Notes under the pieces: model-generated
The model's input: the letters and a program-made list of their open reading frames with translations, nothing else
Databases searched by the model: none
Told to the model about the DNA's origin: nothing
From: Fen-1308 sp035319185
GTDB taxonomy: Bacteria; Nitrospirota; Thermodesulfovibrionia; Thermodesulfovibrionales; Dissulfurispiraceae
NCBI GenBank assembly: GCA_035319185.1
Contig: DATHDF010000074.1
Span: 124,001 to 188,000 of the forward strand
Length of the DNA: 64,000 nt
Reading direction: 5' to 3'
Shown here: in pieces, positions 50,501-58,169 of the stretch
Layout of the letters: each line of letters starts with the position of its first letter
Numbering within the stretch: position 1 is the stretch's first letter
Position numbers and translations under genes: made by a program

Positions 50501-51830
50501 CTTCCCTGAGCGCATAATGAAAGATGGATATGCATTTCTCCTGCGCATCTGGTTCGAGATATATGAGCAGGTTGCGGCATATTATCAGGTCCAGCCTTGA
50601 AAAAGGCGGATCGGTAAGCAGGTCCTGTTTCGCAAATACAACCCGTTGTCTCACATCCTTGTTGATTCGGACCGAAAGGCCGTCGGCAGAAGGCGTAAAG
50701 AATTTCTTCATGTACTCAGGCGGCACGTCGGCTGATATGCTGGCAGGATATCTTCCACGCCGCGCTTTTTCCAATGCCGCCTCGTTAAGGTCGGTAGCAA
50801 AGACCTGTATCTCCCTGCTCCTGCCGATGATATCGAGTTCATACTGGAGTTGCATGGCTACTGAATAGGATTCCTCCCCGGTCGCGCATGCTGGTGTCCA
50901 GATACGCACCGGCGCGTCGTCTTCCTGCGCGGCAATCTTCCTGGTGACTTCCAGATACAGCGCCTTCCATGCCACCCTATCGCGAAAAAAAGATGTAACG
51001 CCTATCAGCAGGTCGTTGGCAAGCGCGGCGGCCTCGGCATCGTCTCCGGAAATCATGTCGAGATAATCGTTGATCGAGTGTATCCCTTGCAGATACATCC
51101 TTCGTCTAATCCTCCGGGCAACCACGCTCTTCTTGTAATGATGAAATGAGTAGCCCTTTTTGTCGCGGATCAGACCGTAAAATGGCTCCAGACTTGCGGA
51201 CGCAGCAAGCACTTCAGGTGACACTTTAACATCGGAGTCATGGAATTTCAGTATCTCTTTTGCGATGTCGGCGGGCGCAAGCACCCCGTCCACATGTCCT
51301 GTGCCGATAACCGCCAGCGGCATTCCGGGGAATTCAGCTGATTCAGGGTCCTGAACGAAGATGGCCCCGCCGGCACTCCTGACGGCCTGAACTCCGCGCA
51401 CACCGTCGGTGCCTGCGCCGGAAAGGATTACTGCAATTGCATTGTCGGCCTTTTCCGTCGCAAGCGAAGTAAGGAACTCATCGACAGCAAGATGGACATG
51501 CTCATGGGAATGCTCTTTCACACGGAAGATTCCCTTCTCAATCCCGACCTCCATCGCCGGAGGGCAGACATAAAGCTTTCCGGGGGCTATGCCCAGCCCA
51601 TCGGAAAGCTCGATGACTTCGATATCAGGCCTGCTGGATCTGAGTATATCGGGCAACAGGCTGGAATGCTTTGGTGACAGATGCTGGACGAAAACGATTG
51701 AAAAGCCGAATTCCCTGGGCATGACCGCCAGGAAGCATTCAAATGCGTTGAGCCCCCCAGCCGAGGCCCCTACGCCGACGATCGGAAAGTCGCCGGCAGG
51801 GCTATTTTCTTTTGCGGATTCCGGTTCCAT
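47505..51830 (-). CDS. CheB-CheR fusion with PAS and GAF domains
   Basis: 1441 aa from the ATG with GGAGG just upstream (an ATG eight codons earlier has none). Order: CheB methylesterase (1-190; GVGASAGGLNAFE, AVILSGAGTDGVRG), CheR methyltransferase (about 205-480; PACATGEESYSVAMQLQYEL, FSRLDLIICRNLLIYL), PAS-like, and a long coiled coil rich in Glu-Leu-Gln (LNEELQSSNEELQAANEEL). PAS modules, a GAF (about 1090-1260) and a last PAS follow. There is no kinase domain. No chemotaxis receptors or CheA are nearby. Confidence 0.92.
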   Translation of the reverse strand: MEPESAKENSPAGDFPIVGVGASAGGLNAFECFLAVMPREFGFSIVFVQHLSPKHSSLLPDILRSSRPDIEVIELSDGLGIAPGKLYVCPPAMEVGIEKGIFRVKEHSHEHVHLAVDEFLTSLATEKADNAIAVILSGAGTDGVRGVQAVRSAGGAIFVQDPESAEFPGMPLAVIGTGHVDGVLAPADIAKEILKFHDSDVKVSPEVLAASASLEPFYGLIRDKKGYSFHHYKKSVVARRIRRRMYLQGIHSINDYLDMISGDDAEAAALANDLLIGVTSFFRDRVAWKALYLEVTRKIAAQEDDAPVRIWTPACATGEESYSVAMQLQYELDIIGRSREIQVFATDLNEAALEKARRGRYPASISADVPPEYMKKFFTPSADGLSVRINKDVRQRVVFAKQDLLTDPPFSRLDLIICRNLLIYLEPDAQEKCISIFHYALREGGYLFLGNAESPGRKGNLFKSVSHKKCRIYRKAERYSSERLPLVVPYSSERAGRQTANRAAAADTTLTDNQYAQELLLEEFAPAAVAIDHNYQIVYHNGPTNRYLRQPRGVPTRDLLELLPENLKTRIRGALYKAGQDQKPVAVRAAMTGDDRKKKQVSIRISKVREHLFLVIFREKNCVVDESAPLSLEADAVEETAIRQLECELSTTREELQGRIEQLRGLNEELQSSNEELQAANEELETSREELQSLNEELITVNTQFQAKIEEQESTNNDLNNFLASSNIPTVFLDLQLRVKRFTPAMTRLIKLIPADIGRPILDISIDHLGLDLITDAEAVRDSLVPTRQEIRINQSWYVRTTLPYRTADSRIEGVIITFADISEMKQAEESTRHLASFPRLNPNPVLELDLTGSVVFMNPASQRILQGLGEDMTAAAFAPPDLDAIVRAWDKKAEASVHREVNIKDRTFGETIHLSPEFNFVRIYAYEITERKKMENALINAKKAWELTFDTVPDMIAILDCNHTVIRVNKAMADRLGQPPEKCVGMKCHDAVHGMTEPPPFCPHLQTCIDSREHIAEVHESRLGGDFLVSTTPMFDEAGRLTGAVHVARDITERKRIEAEKESAVEFLQLVNESKSTADLIHAATEFFQRKSGCEAVGIRLRQEYDYPYYETRGFSKEFVMLENRLCARDENGRPILDGAGNPALDCMCGNVICGRFDPVKPFFTKRGSFWANNTTRLLATTTEKDRQARTRNRCNGEGYESVALIGLTLGDERLGLLQLNDRRPDRFTAESIALWERLADYLAVALAKFRTDEALRVSEKRLAVFIEHAPAALAMFDRDMRYVSASRRWMGDFNMMDRDITGLSHYEVFPDMPERWKEIHKRCLAGEVLKCDEDRFDRADGSVQWLSWEVRPWYDDAGGVGGIVIFSEDITKRKEAEDSISSAMEELKFKNDELERFNKAAVGRELRMVELKRELNELCSRTGELPRYKVEFDETPNDD

Positions 51831-51933
51831 CAGGCCTCCGGTGCATTCATTCAAAATGTTAATTTCTATATATTAACATTAAGAAGCACCCGTCTGGGCT
51901 TCGGCAAAAAGGACCAGCGATGATGGTGCGAGG

Positions 51934-52347
51934 TTATTGCTTGATCTGCTCTTTAAGTCGTTTGTTTTCTCTTTGCAGCCTGAGCCAGCTCATAGCCTTC
52001 TCGATGGTAAAAAGGATCTGCTCCTTCCTGAACGGCTTGGTTATAAAATCGAACGCGCCCTTGCGCAGGGACTCTTCGGCAGTCTCCACGGTACCATACG
52101 CCGTTATTATTATCACAGGAATATCCGGATCATAATTCTTTACCGCATCGAGCATCTCGACACCGTCAAGCCCGGGCATCTTCAGGTCGGTGATAACCAT
52201 GTCGTATCCTCCGCGCTTCACCAGATCGAGCGCCTCGGCAGGATTATTCGTAGTAATGGTTTCGTACTTGGTCTTGTCCCTGATGATCATGCCAAGAAGC
52301 TTCAGCATGTCCGGCTCGTCGTCTACTATAAGAAGCTTTTCAGCCAT
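51934..52347 (-). CDS. Single-domain response regulator
   Basis: 137 aa. Receiver (DD at 9-10, Asp54 in VITDLKMPG, IITAYGT, TKPFRKEQ) followed by a short helical tail (AMSWLRLQRENKRLKEQIKQ) like the linker of NtrC proteins that have lost the AAA+ domain. It lies 28 bp downstream of the PAS kinase gene, its probable partner. Confidence 0.93.
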   Translation of the reverse strand: MAEKLLIVDDEPDMLKLLGMIIRDKTKYETITTNNPAEALDLVKRGGYDMVITDLKMPGLDGVEMLDAVKNYDPDIPVIIITAYGTVETAEESLRKGAFDFITKPFRKEQILFTIEKAMSWLRLQRENKRLKEQIKQ

Positions 52348-52375
52348 TTGCAGCCTCCTCGTTGGATGCCTGACA

Positions 52376-53725
52376 TCACGTCTTCACAGCAGGCAGAGTA
52401 ACTATAAATGTAGTCCCTGGGTTTTCGGACTCTTCCTGCGTTTTAGTATCGAAGGTCAGCGTTCCTCCGTGGTGCGTAACTATTCCATAACTGACCGAAA
52501 GCCCCAGCCCCGTGCCTTCACCGACCTTTTTGGTAGTAAACAGCGGGTCGAAAATCTTTGTCCTGTGCTCTTTCTTTATACCATATCCTGTGTCGGAAAT
52601 GCGCACCTCGACGCTACGGCCGTCCACCGCCCTGGTGCAAACGGTAAGGATGCCGCCGCCTTTCATCGCAGCAATCGCATTATTTATCAGGTTGAAAAAG
52701 ACCTGCTGGAATTCGCCCGGCTCGCCGCGCACCGCCGGAAGAGAGGTCGCAAAATCCTTGATGGTGGTTATCTTGTTCAGAATTATCGTGCGTCCTATCA
52801 CGTCGAGCACTTCATCAACGTTCCCGTTTATGTCGACATCCTCTTCTTTATGCTCTGAGTGACGCGCAAAACTCAGGAGCTTCTCAACCACGCGCTTCGC
52901 ATTGAGGGCCTGCTTTTCGATGGTCTTGAGGATGTCGTATGCCTCGGGGTCTTCAAATTTCTTTTCAAGCAGCATGTCGGTGAATCCAAGAATTATCGCA
53001 AGCGGATTATTGATCTCGTGGGCAACACCTGCAGCGAGCGTTCCCATCGACGCCAGCTTTTCGGTATAGATCATCTGGTCTTCGTTTCTCCTTCGCTCCG
53101 TAACGTCCCTGCCTATGCCGAGGATCTTGTACACATTGCCGTATTCGTCGATGAGACCGCTAAGGCTGATATTGAGCCATTTCTCCGAATCCTCGATATT
53201 TGCCTTGCAGTTGATACGCCTGCTCACCTGCGTGTCGAATATCTCGGAGACAGCCTGCATGAGCATTTCAACGCTTTCGCGGGGCATGAGTTCGCCGATC
53301 TTTCGGCCCGCCACTTCCGCAGGGCCCTTCCTGAAGAAATCCGCGCCAAAATGATTCATCGAGAGTATCTCTCCCTCTGGGCTGATGGTGAAGATAATGT
53401 CGTTCGCGTTTTCTACCAGGGAACGATACAGATGCTCAGACCTGTTAAGCTGTCTTGTTTTTACCTCGACTTCCTTTGAAACTGCAGCCGACCATCTCCG
53501 AAGCAGAACAACCAGGAACAGCCCGGCAACGATCGTTACCGTAATTGCGAAGGCCTCGAAGAGCTGTTTGCTGTCCGATATCCAGCCAAGCAGAAGTATG
53601 ACTATCAGAAGGACGATGGTGACGGCGGCCGTCACCATCGCATAATGCTTTATGTAGAAATCTATCCACCGCAAATGATAGCTGGAGGCTTTTTGCGACA
53701 GATCACCGCCTTTCTGGTTTTCCAT
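52376..53725 (-). CDS. PAS sensor histidine kinase
   Basis: 449 aa. Two membrane helices close together (about 31-50 and 56-77) with no sizeable periplasmic part. PAS domain about 95-215 (IIFTISPEGEILSMNHFGADFF), DHp with His236 (VAHEINNPLAIILGF) and ATPase motifs LINNAIAAMKGGG, DTGYGIKK and GTGLGLSVS. Likely senses cytosolic or membrane redox state via PAS. Probably phosphorylates the receiver encoded next; 16 bp after the universal stress gene. Confidence 0.93.
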   Translation of the reverse strand: MENQKGGDLSQKASSYHLRWIDFYIKHYAMVTAAVTIVLLIVILLLGWISDSKQLFEAFAITVTIVAGLFLVVLLRRWSAAVSKEVEVKTRQLNRSEHLYRSLVENANDIIFTISPEGEILSMNHFGADFFRKGPAEVAGRKIGELMPRESVEMLMQAVSEIFDTQVSRRINCKANIEDSEKWLNISLSGLIDEYGNVYKILGIGRDVTERRRNEDQMIYTEKLASMGTLAAGVAHEINNPLAIILGFTDMLLEKKFEDPEAYDILKTIEKQALNAKRVVEKLLSFARHSEHKEEDVDINGNVDEVLDVIGRTIILNKITTIKDFATSLPAVRGEPGEFQQVFFNLINNAIAAMKGGGILTVCTRAVDGRSVEVRISDTGYGIKKEHRTKIFDPLFTTKKVGEGTGLGLSVSYGIVTHHGGTLTFDTKTQEESENPGTTFIVTLPAVKT

Positions 53726-53741
53726 AACCCCCTATGCCGGC

Positions 53742-54179
53742 CTAACCCGGCAGTTTTACAATATGGACAGAGCAGTCGCTGTATTTTACCACTTGCGACG
53801 CGACGCTGCCCATCTTGAACCTCGAAGACTGGCTGAGCCCCCGGCTGCCCATCACGATGAGGTCGGACTTAGCCTCTTCGGAGAAGGCAAGAATTGCGTC
53901 AGCTATAGAGGTATTGGAAGTGATGACCTTGCAGCCGGCCTTCACGCCGGCGCTTGTGGCCATCTTGCCGGCCTCCTGCACGGCGGAATCAGCCTGCTGC
54001 TCCATGCGCTGCATTATCCGCTCGCGCTGGCTCGCCGATACTTCCAGATCGATGTTGCTTGCATCGGGAGCTATGCTTATTATATCCATTGCAGCGCCTT
54101 TCAGTTTGGCGCAGTCGAGCGCCACCTTCAAAGCCTCAGTTGAATATCTCGATCCGTCAACAGGCACCAGTATCTTCAT
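53742..54179 (-). CDS. Universal stress protein
   Basis: 145 aa UspA fold: MKILVPVDGSRYSTEALKVAL start, and the ATP-binding VMGSRGLSQSSRFKMGSVASQVV (G-x2-G-x9-G-S), complete, unlike the Usp at 37306. It lies between the TSUP-associated membrane protein (9-bp gap) and the PAS kinase. Confidence 0.93.
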   Translation of the reverse strand: MKILVPVDGSRYSTEALKVALDCAKLKGAAMDIISIAPDASNIDLEVSASQRERIMQRMEQQADSAVQEAGKMATSAGVKAGCKVITSNTSIADAILAFSEEAKSDLIVMGSRGLSQSSRFKMGSVASQVVKYSDCSVHIVKLPG

Positions 54180-54188
54180 GTCGTCCTC

Positions 54189-54941
54189 CTAGACCTCCTT
54201 CTTTTCCTTCGCCTTCTTCATGGAGAGACCCAACCCTTCAAACATAAAGAAGATTGAAAAACCCCACCACATGGTATATGCGACATAAAAGACGAGCAGG
54301 AAGGTCATCAAGCCTGCCTTGTCTTTGACCTGGATGGCGTCTACCGTGTAATAGTTGTATGCGGTCTCGACCGCCTTTTTGGTCACATCGCTTATGATGT
54401 TGGCCTCTTCGATCTTGCCTTCTTTCTTGAGGGCCTTGTCGAATTTCGTGAAGGCGTTGTGCCACTGCCTGAACTGTTTTTTCTCGTCATCCGCGCCATA
54501 TTTCGTTTTTATGTAATTGCCGTCATTTTTGTACATGGCGTCCGAGTCCCGCAGGGCAGCCAGAAGTATCTTGCCCAGATCGCCTTCCACTTTAAGCTCC
54601 GAACCGGTAACAGTCACATTGGCGCCTGCAGCTATAAAGACCTTGGAGGCGTTGACCGCTCTTTTTTCGGCATCACCGGGCTTATCCGCATCCTTGGTCA
54701 TTTTTACGGTAATTGAAAGTGGCTTGCCCACGAACTTCTCTGCATCTTTTGTAACCTTGGGAATAAAATACGATGACCCTTTGGAAAGCCTGTTAAACGT
54801 TTCATCAGCCCATTCCAGTCCGTTCTGGGCCTTGCCCTCAGCCGACTTCGGAAAAATCGGCGAAAATGTCAGGAACAATATCACGAAGAAGCCGATGGCC
54901 ATGACTATGCCAAGGCCAAGATGTTTTTTTGACGATGCCAT
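54189..54941 (-). CDS. Two-helix membrane protein linked to TSUP transporter
   Basis: 250 aa. A membrane helix at about 9-28, a periplasmic domain of about 175 residues (KVTKDAEKFVGKPLSITVKMTKD, NASKVFIAAGANVTVTGSELKVEGDLG, then a helical KKQFRQWHNAFTKFDKALKKE) and a second helix at about 210-235 (TFLLVFYVAYTMWWGFSIFF). Not a recognised enzyme. Located 3 bp after the TSUP gene, it is presumably its accessory subunit. Confidence 0.82.
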   Translation of the reverse strand: MASSKKHLGLGIVMAIGFFVILFLTFSPIFPKSAEGKAQNGLEWADETFNRLSKGSSYFIPKVTKDAEKFVGKPLSITVKMTKDADKPGDAEKRAVNASKVFIAAGANVTVTGSELKVEGDLGKILLAALRDSDAMYKNDGNYIKTKYGADDEKKQFRQWHNAFTKFDKALKKEGKIEEANIISDVTKKAVETAYNYYTVDAIQVKDKAGLMTFLLVFYVAYTMWWGFSIFFMFEGLGLSMKKAKEKKEV

Positions 54942-54944
54942 TGT

Positions 54945-56267
54945 CTATCCCTCCCCTTTAAGCTTTCCCGTTTCCATCGAGCTGACGGACGCCCGGGCAT
55001 GTGCATAACTTTCGTCTTCTCTCAGTTTCCCGATATTCACAAAGAATTTGCTCAGGACCCAGAACCCGAAGAATCCGACGACGACCCAGAAGACGACGTT
55101 GCCGACAAGTTCTATCGAGTCTATGACTGATTTGTTCAGCTGAATATATTCGAGTTCGACCATCTTTTTGGGAAGCGTGGACACTCTGTTAATGAAACCG
55201 GCTATGATCGACATGGCATAGAATCCCCTGATGTGAACGCCTTTGACGACCTTTGTTGTAAGGGCGCCGACCTGTATCCCGATCAGCGAGCCAATGAGCA
55301 TGCCCATAGCCAGAGTGTAGAAGACATATCCATAAATTGCATACTGGAAAATCGAGCCAAGGCCTGCCGTGAAGATAATCTGCAGGATATCCGTGCCAAC
55401 TGTAGTGGCGGTCGAAACGCCAAAGATATAAACAAACATCGGGAATGTAACAAAGCCGCCGCCCACACCCATGATGGCCGCAAGCATGCCTACAATAAAT
55501 CCGCCCATGGCTACAAACAGCCAGGATATCTTTCTGCCGCCGAAATCTTCGTCAAAGGTAATCATCGGCGGGATATTTATCTTTTGCAGGCTGACCGCAA
55601 GGGGTGTCATGCCGGCTGGGCCGCCGTGGGCATCATGACCGCCCGTATCCGCGCTACCGGCCTTCTTCCGTGTTGATTTCCAGAAATCCAGCATCGCGTA
55701 TGTTCCAAGGAATCCGAGCAGCACAGCGTAAACGAGACTGATGAACGCATCGCTGAGTATCGGGTCGTGGTTATAGAGCGTCTTATTTATCCAGCCGCCT
55801 ACGAATGTACCACCTGCCGACCCGACAAGAAATGCAACCGCCAGTTTCACCGAGACATTGCCGAGTTTCTTATGCACAGTGGTCCCCATGATCGCCTTCG
55901 CGAAGATATGGAAGATATCGGTGCCGACCGCCAGGATGCCCTTGACGCCTGCGGCCATCAGGGCCGGTGTAATGATAAAACCGCCGCCCGCTCCGATACA
56001 GCCGGTAATCAGACCTGCTGCAAGACCCACCGCGATCGAGGCAAAGAATATCAGATCGGTGTAATGCGCCGGTGCATAAGCCTGCTTGCTGCCGATAATG
56101 TCTGCAGCCCCTGTCAGGCTGACCAGCAGGATCGGCAGGAGAAGTACGCCAATAATAAGTAGCTTCTTTTTGTTCTTGATTATAGACATCGAGACTTCAT
56201 AGTCCCACTGCGCGTGGGCCTTCGATGCTTCCTTTAGAAATTCGTACATCTGCCGCATGTAGCTCAT
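54945..56267 (-). CDS. TauE/SafE (TSUP)-family anion transporter
   Basis: 440 aa. A cytosolic N-terminus of about 30 residues then eight to nine helices. Two TSUP repeats: AGLITGCIGAGGGFIITPALMAAGVKG and AAIMGVGGGFVTFPMFVYIFGVS, each followed by a TVGTDI/AVGTDI segment. A central cytosolic loop (about 195-250) is His/Gly-containing. Probable exporter of sulfite or another sulfur oxyanion. Coupled to the accessory protein, Usp, kinase and receiver genes downstream. Confidence 0.92.
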   Translation of the reverse strand: MSYMRQMYEFLKEASKAHAQWDYEVSMSIIKNKKKLLIIGVLLLPILLVSLTGAADIIGSKQAYAPAHYTDLIFFASIAVGLAAGLITGCIGAGGGFIITPALMAAGVKGILAVGTDIFHIFAKAIMGTTVHKKLGNVSVKLAVAFLVGSAGGTFVGGWINKTLYNHDPILSDAFISLVYAVLLGFLGTYAMLDFWKSTRKKAGSADTGGHDAHGGPAGMTPLAVSLQKINIPPMITFDEDFGGRKISWLFVAMGGFIVGMLAAIMGVGGGFVTFPMFVYIFGVSTATTVGTDILQIIFTAGLGSIFQYAIYGYVFYTLAMGMLIGSLIGIQVGALTTKVVKGVHIRGFYAMSIIAGFINRVSTLPKKMVELEYIQLNKSVIDSIELVGNVVFWVVVGFFGFWVLSKFFVNIGKLREDESYAHARASVSSMETGKLKGEG

Positions 56268-56444
56268 CTCTTAAACCCTCCTTGGCTTGCTTTTTTTCAT
56301 ACTGTAACTCATCCCTTTTTCATTACCTGAAGTATTCCGAAATATTAAGATATTAAATGTACCTGCTCCCCCCAACTTTTCGTATTATTCGCGTGTCCCT
56401 CCTTCTTTCCGATATGGTGCGGCCCGGCCCGATCCGGGCTGTAT

Positions 56445-57059
56445 TTATTTTTTGTAGCTTTCAGTCCTGCTCAGGTTCGTCATTTTCAACGCCTTGCCGT
56501 CCTCGCGATAGTTGACCCTTATATCATCCCCCGCCTCCCAGGTCTTCGGCGGCATGGAAAGGAATTCTTCCTGTACTGAGAAGGTTGTTACAATCTTCTG
56601 CCTCCGGGAATAGACGGTAATGGTTTTCGATATCTTGTCGATCACCGGAAAGTCCTTCTCCCTGCCGATCGATTTATCGAATACGAGGGGATCATTCTTT
56701 TCGACGTTCTCCGTCTGCTTCACCGGCTTATACTCGATCGTCCTGAAGTTTTTTGTCACGGGATCGAATATGATTATCCGCGCGTTAGCCGCATCGAGTT
56801 TCATGCGGTATCCGGTCTTAGGTTCTGCCCCGATATCCGAAACATTCTTTGGCAAGGAGTAAGTGAGCGGCGGAAGGTATGTATACTCCGGATTTCCGGG
56901 GTCAGTCTTAACGTCTCTTATCATTGTCACGGTACCCCTGTCGCGATCGAACTCTATTACCCGGCCCTGATCAACCTTGCCGTAATCCCTGCCGCATCCG
57001 GACATAAAAAGCGCCGATACGATGCAAAGCATGATTGCCAACATGACCTTCCTGATCAT
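56445..57059 (-). CDS. DUF4881-family lipoprotein
   Basis: 204 aa from the ATG preceded by GGGAGG. Lipobox MSGC. The mature part is beta-rich: VDQGRVIEFDRDRGTVTMI, DPGNPEYTYLPPLTYSLP, KTITVYSRRQKIVTTFSVQ and WEAGDDIRVNYREDGKALKM. It resembles DUF4881 proteins known mostly from sulfate reducers. It is 66 bp downstream of the GntR gene and likely in its sigma-54 transcript. Confidence 0.82.
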   Translation of the reverse strand: MIRKVMLAIMLCIVSALFMSGCGRDYGKVDQGRVIEFDRDRGTVTMIRDVKTDPGNPEYTYLPPLTYSLPKNVSDIGAEPKTGYRMKLDAANARIIIFDPVTKNFRTIEYKPVKQTENVEKNDPLVFDKSIGREKDFPVIDKISKTITVYSRRQKIVTTFSVQEEFLSMPPKTWEAGDDIRVNYREDGKALKMTNLSRTESYKK

Positions 57060-57125
57060 TTCGTTGCCTCCCTTTCCTTTTGGGTCGCAGACAAGGCCCA
57101 TTATTACTTCTCCTCCGGGTCCGCC

Positions 57126-57863
57126 CTACTTGATCTTTTCGAACTCGGTATGCACCTGATACTTTTCGTCCCTGCCGAACAGCCTTATATACGCAACCGG
57201 CTTCTCCTCTGCGTCTATGAAGATTCTGCGCATTGCAATTGCGGGATGTCCGTCCTGAACCTTTAGCAATCCTGCGGTCTCTCCAGCAACATGGCAGACT
57301 TCGACGGTCTGCACCATCCTGCATGGTTTCCTGATAGAGCGCTCTTTCACAAGATCAAAAAAAGACATGCCGCATATCTGGCGCTCGTCTATGCCCGGAA
57401 AATAGATGAGGGGCAGGAAAAGCTCCTCAACAGAGACCGGCTCTCCGTCAACCGTTCCCCTGCATTGCACATAAAAAACGGCGCCGCTGAATTTCAGATA
57501 CTCCCTGACATCAGCGGAAGGTTCCAGAATTCCGGACGTCAAAAACTCCCTGGCTCCAATAGTCCCGTCGGGAAACATGCCGTCGCTCAGATGCGTCTTC
57601 ATCATAAGGCCGGAATGCGGCAACGGACTCTTGACATACGTTCCCTTGCCCTGTTGCCGGCGTAGAAAACCATCCCTAACGAGATCGGCGAGGGCAAGCC
57701 TGATGGTGGCCTTGCTCACCAGGAACAGCTTGCAGAGTTCATCTTCAGACGGAATGATGCTGTTGGGCTGCCACTGTCCGTCTTCGATCATCTTCCTGAT
57801 TATTCCGTAGATCTGGACATACAGCGTTACGCCGCTTTCTCTGTCAATGCCCTTTTCAATCAT
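57126..57863 (-). CDS. GntR/HutC-family transcriptional regulator
   Basis: 245 aa. Winged HTH (LYVQIYGIIRKMIEDGQWQPN, IIPSEDELCKLFLVSKATIRLAL, DLVRDGFLRRQQGKGTYV) and a C-terminal UTRA ligand domain (about 90-240; FLTSGILEPSADVREYL, GEPVSVEELFLP, AIAMRRIFIDAEEKPVAYIRLF). It senses a small-molecule effector. A sigma-54 promoter with two dyads lies upstream. Confidence 0.93.
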   Translation of the reverse strand: MIEKGIDRESGVTLYVQIYGIIRKMIEDGQWQPNSIIPSEDELCKLFLVSKATIRLALADLVRDGFLRRQQGKGTYVKSPLPHSGLMMKTHLSDGMFPDGTIGAREFLTSGILEPSADVREYLKFSGAVFYVQCRGTVDGEPVSVEELFLPLIYFPGIDERQICGMSFFDLVKERSIRKPCRMVQTVEVCHVAGETAGLLKVQDGHPAIAMRRIFIDAEEKPVAYIRLFGRDEKYQVHTEFEKIK

Positions 57864-57999
57864 GATGTCTTCCGTTCCTTCTGTCTTTATAATGAGCTGT
57901 AAATCGCAAAAAAAAATTTGATCCGGCTCATCCTTCGTTCAAATCTACTACCTTTTACGGTTCGGCATCAGTTTGTGCGACTCTCTGCCTGTTTAATTG

Positions 58000-58016
58000 A
58001 GCAAAAAAGGTACCAA
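58000..58016 (-). promoter_or_regulatory. Sigma-54 promoter of the GntR-DUF4881 genes
   Basis: On the minus strand TTGGTAC, CTTTT, TTGCTC: GG (58014-58013) and GC (58002-58001) separated by exactly 10 bases. Predicted start about 57989, some 126 bp before the GntR ATG. The gene immediately upstream on the same strand encodes a sigma-54 activator. Confidence 0.75.
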
Positions 58017-58078
58017 AAAACAACGGTATTGATTTATAAGGGGAATATAATTTTAGGACTTTATAAAGACAGTATGTC

Positions 58079-58097
58079 CTGCAATATGATGTTGCAG
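58079..58097. promoter_or_regulatory. Enhancer-like dyad 2
   Basis: CTGCAA (58079-58084) and TTGCAG (58092-58097) around a 7-base centre. Its core GCAATATGATGTTGC resembles dyad 1 (GCAACATATTGTTGC). About 100 bp upstream of the predicted sigma-54 start. Confidence 0.55.
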
Positions 58098-58139
58098 CTT
58101 ACCTGGATTTTGTAGGGAAAAGGCGGTTATCTTTGCATA

Positions 58140-58164
58140 ATAGAGCAACATATTGTTGCTCTAT
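58140..58164. promoter_or_regulatory. Enhancer-like dyad 1 (perfect 11-bp inverted repeat)
   Basis: Arms ATAGAGCAACA (58140-58150) and TGTTGCTCTAT (58154-58164) with TAT between. It begins six bases past the activator stop; no U-run follows on either strand, so a terminator is unlikely. Centre 64 bp (about six turns) from dyad 2. Nothing else is recognised in 57864-58169. Confidence 0.6.
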
Positions 58165-58169
58165 ATCAT

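Noticed and set aside
47505..51830. A chemotaxis gene cluster
   Set aside because: Only a CheB-CheR fusion is present. No CheA, CheW or receptor with methylation helices was found, and the receivers in the island look like phosphorelay parts.
56427..56452. GC-rich hairpin followed by a T-run at the end of the DUF4881 gene
   Set aside because: The hairpin plus T-run reads as a terminator only on the plus strand, where no gene ends. It was not called as the terminator of the minus-strand gene.
58140..58164. Inverted repeat as a transcription terminator
   Set aside because: Stem is perfect but no U-tract follows on either strand. Position relative to the sigma-54 promoter and similarity to a second dyad favour a protein-binding site.
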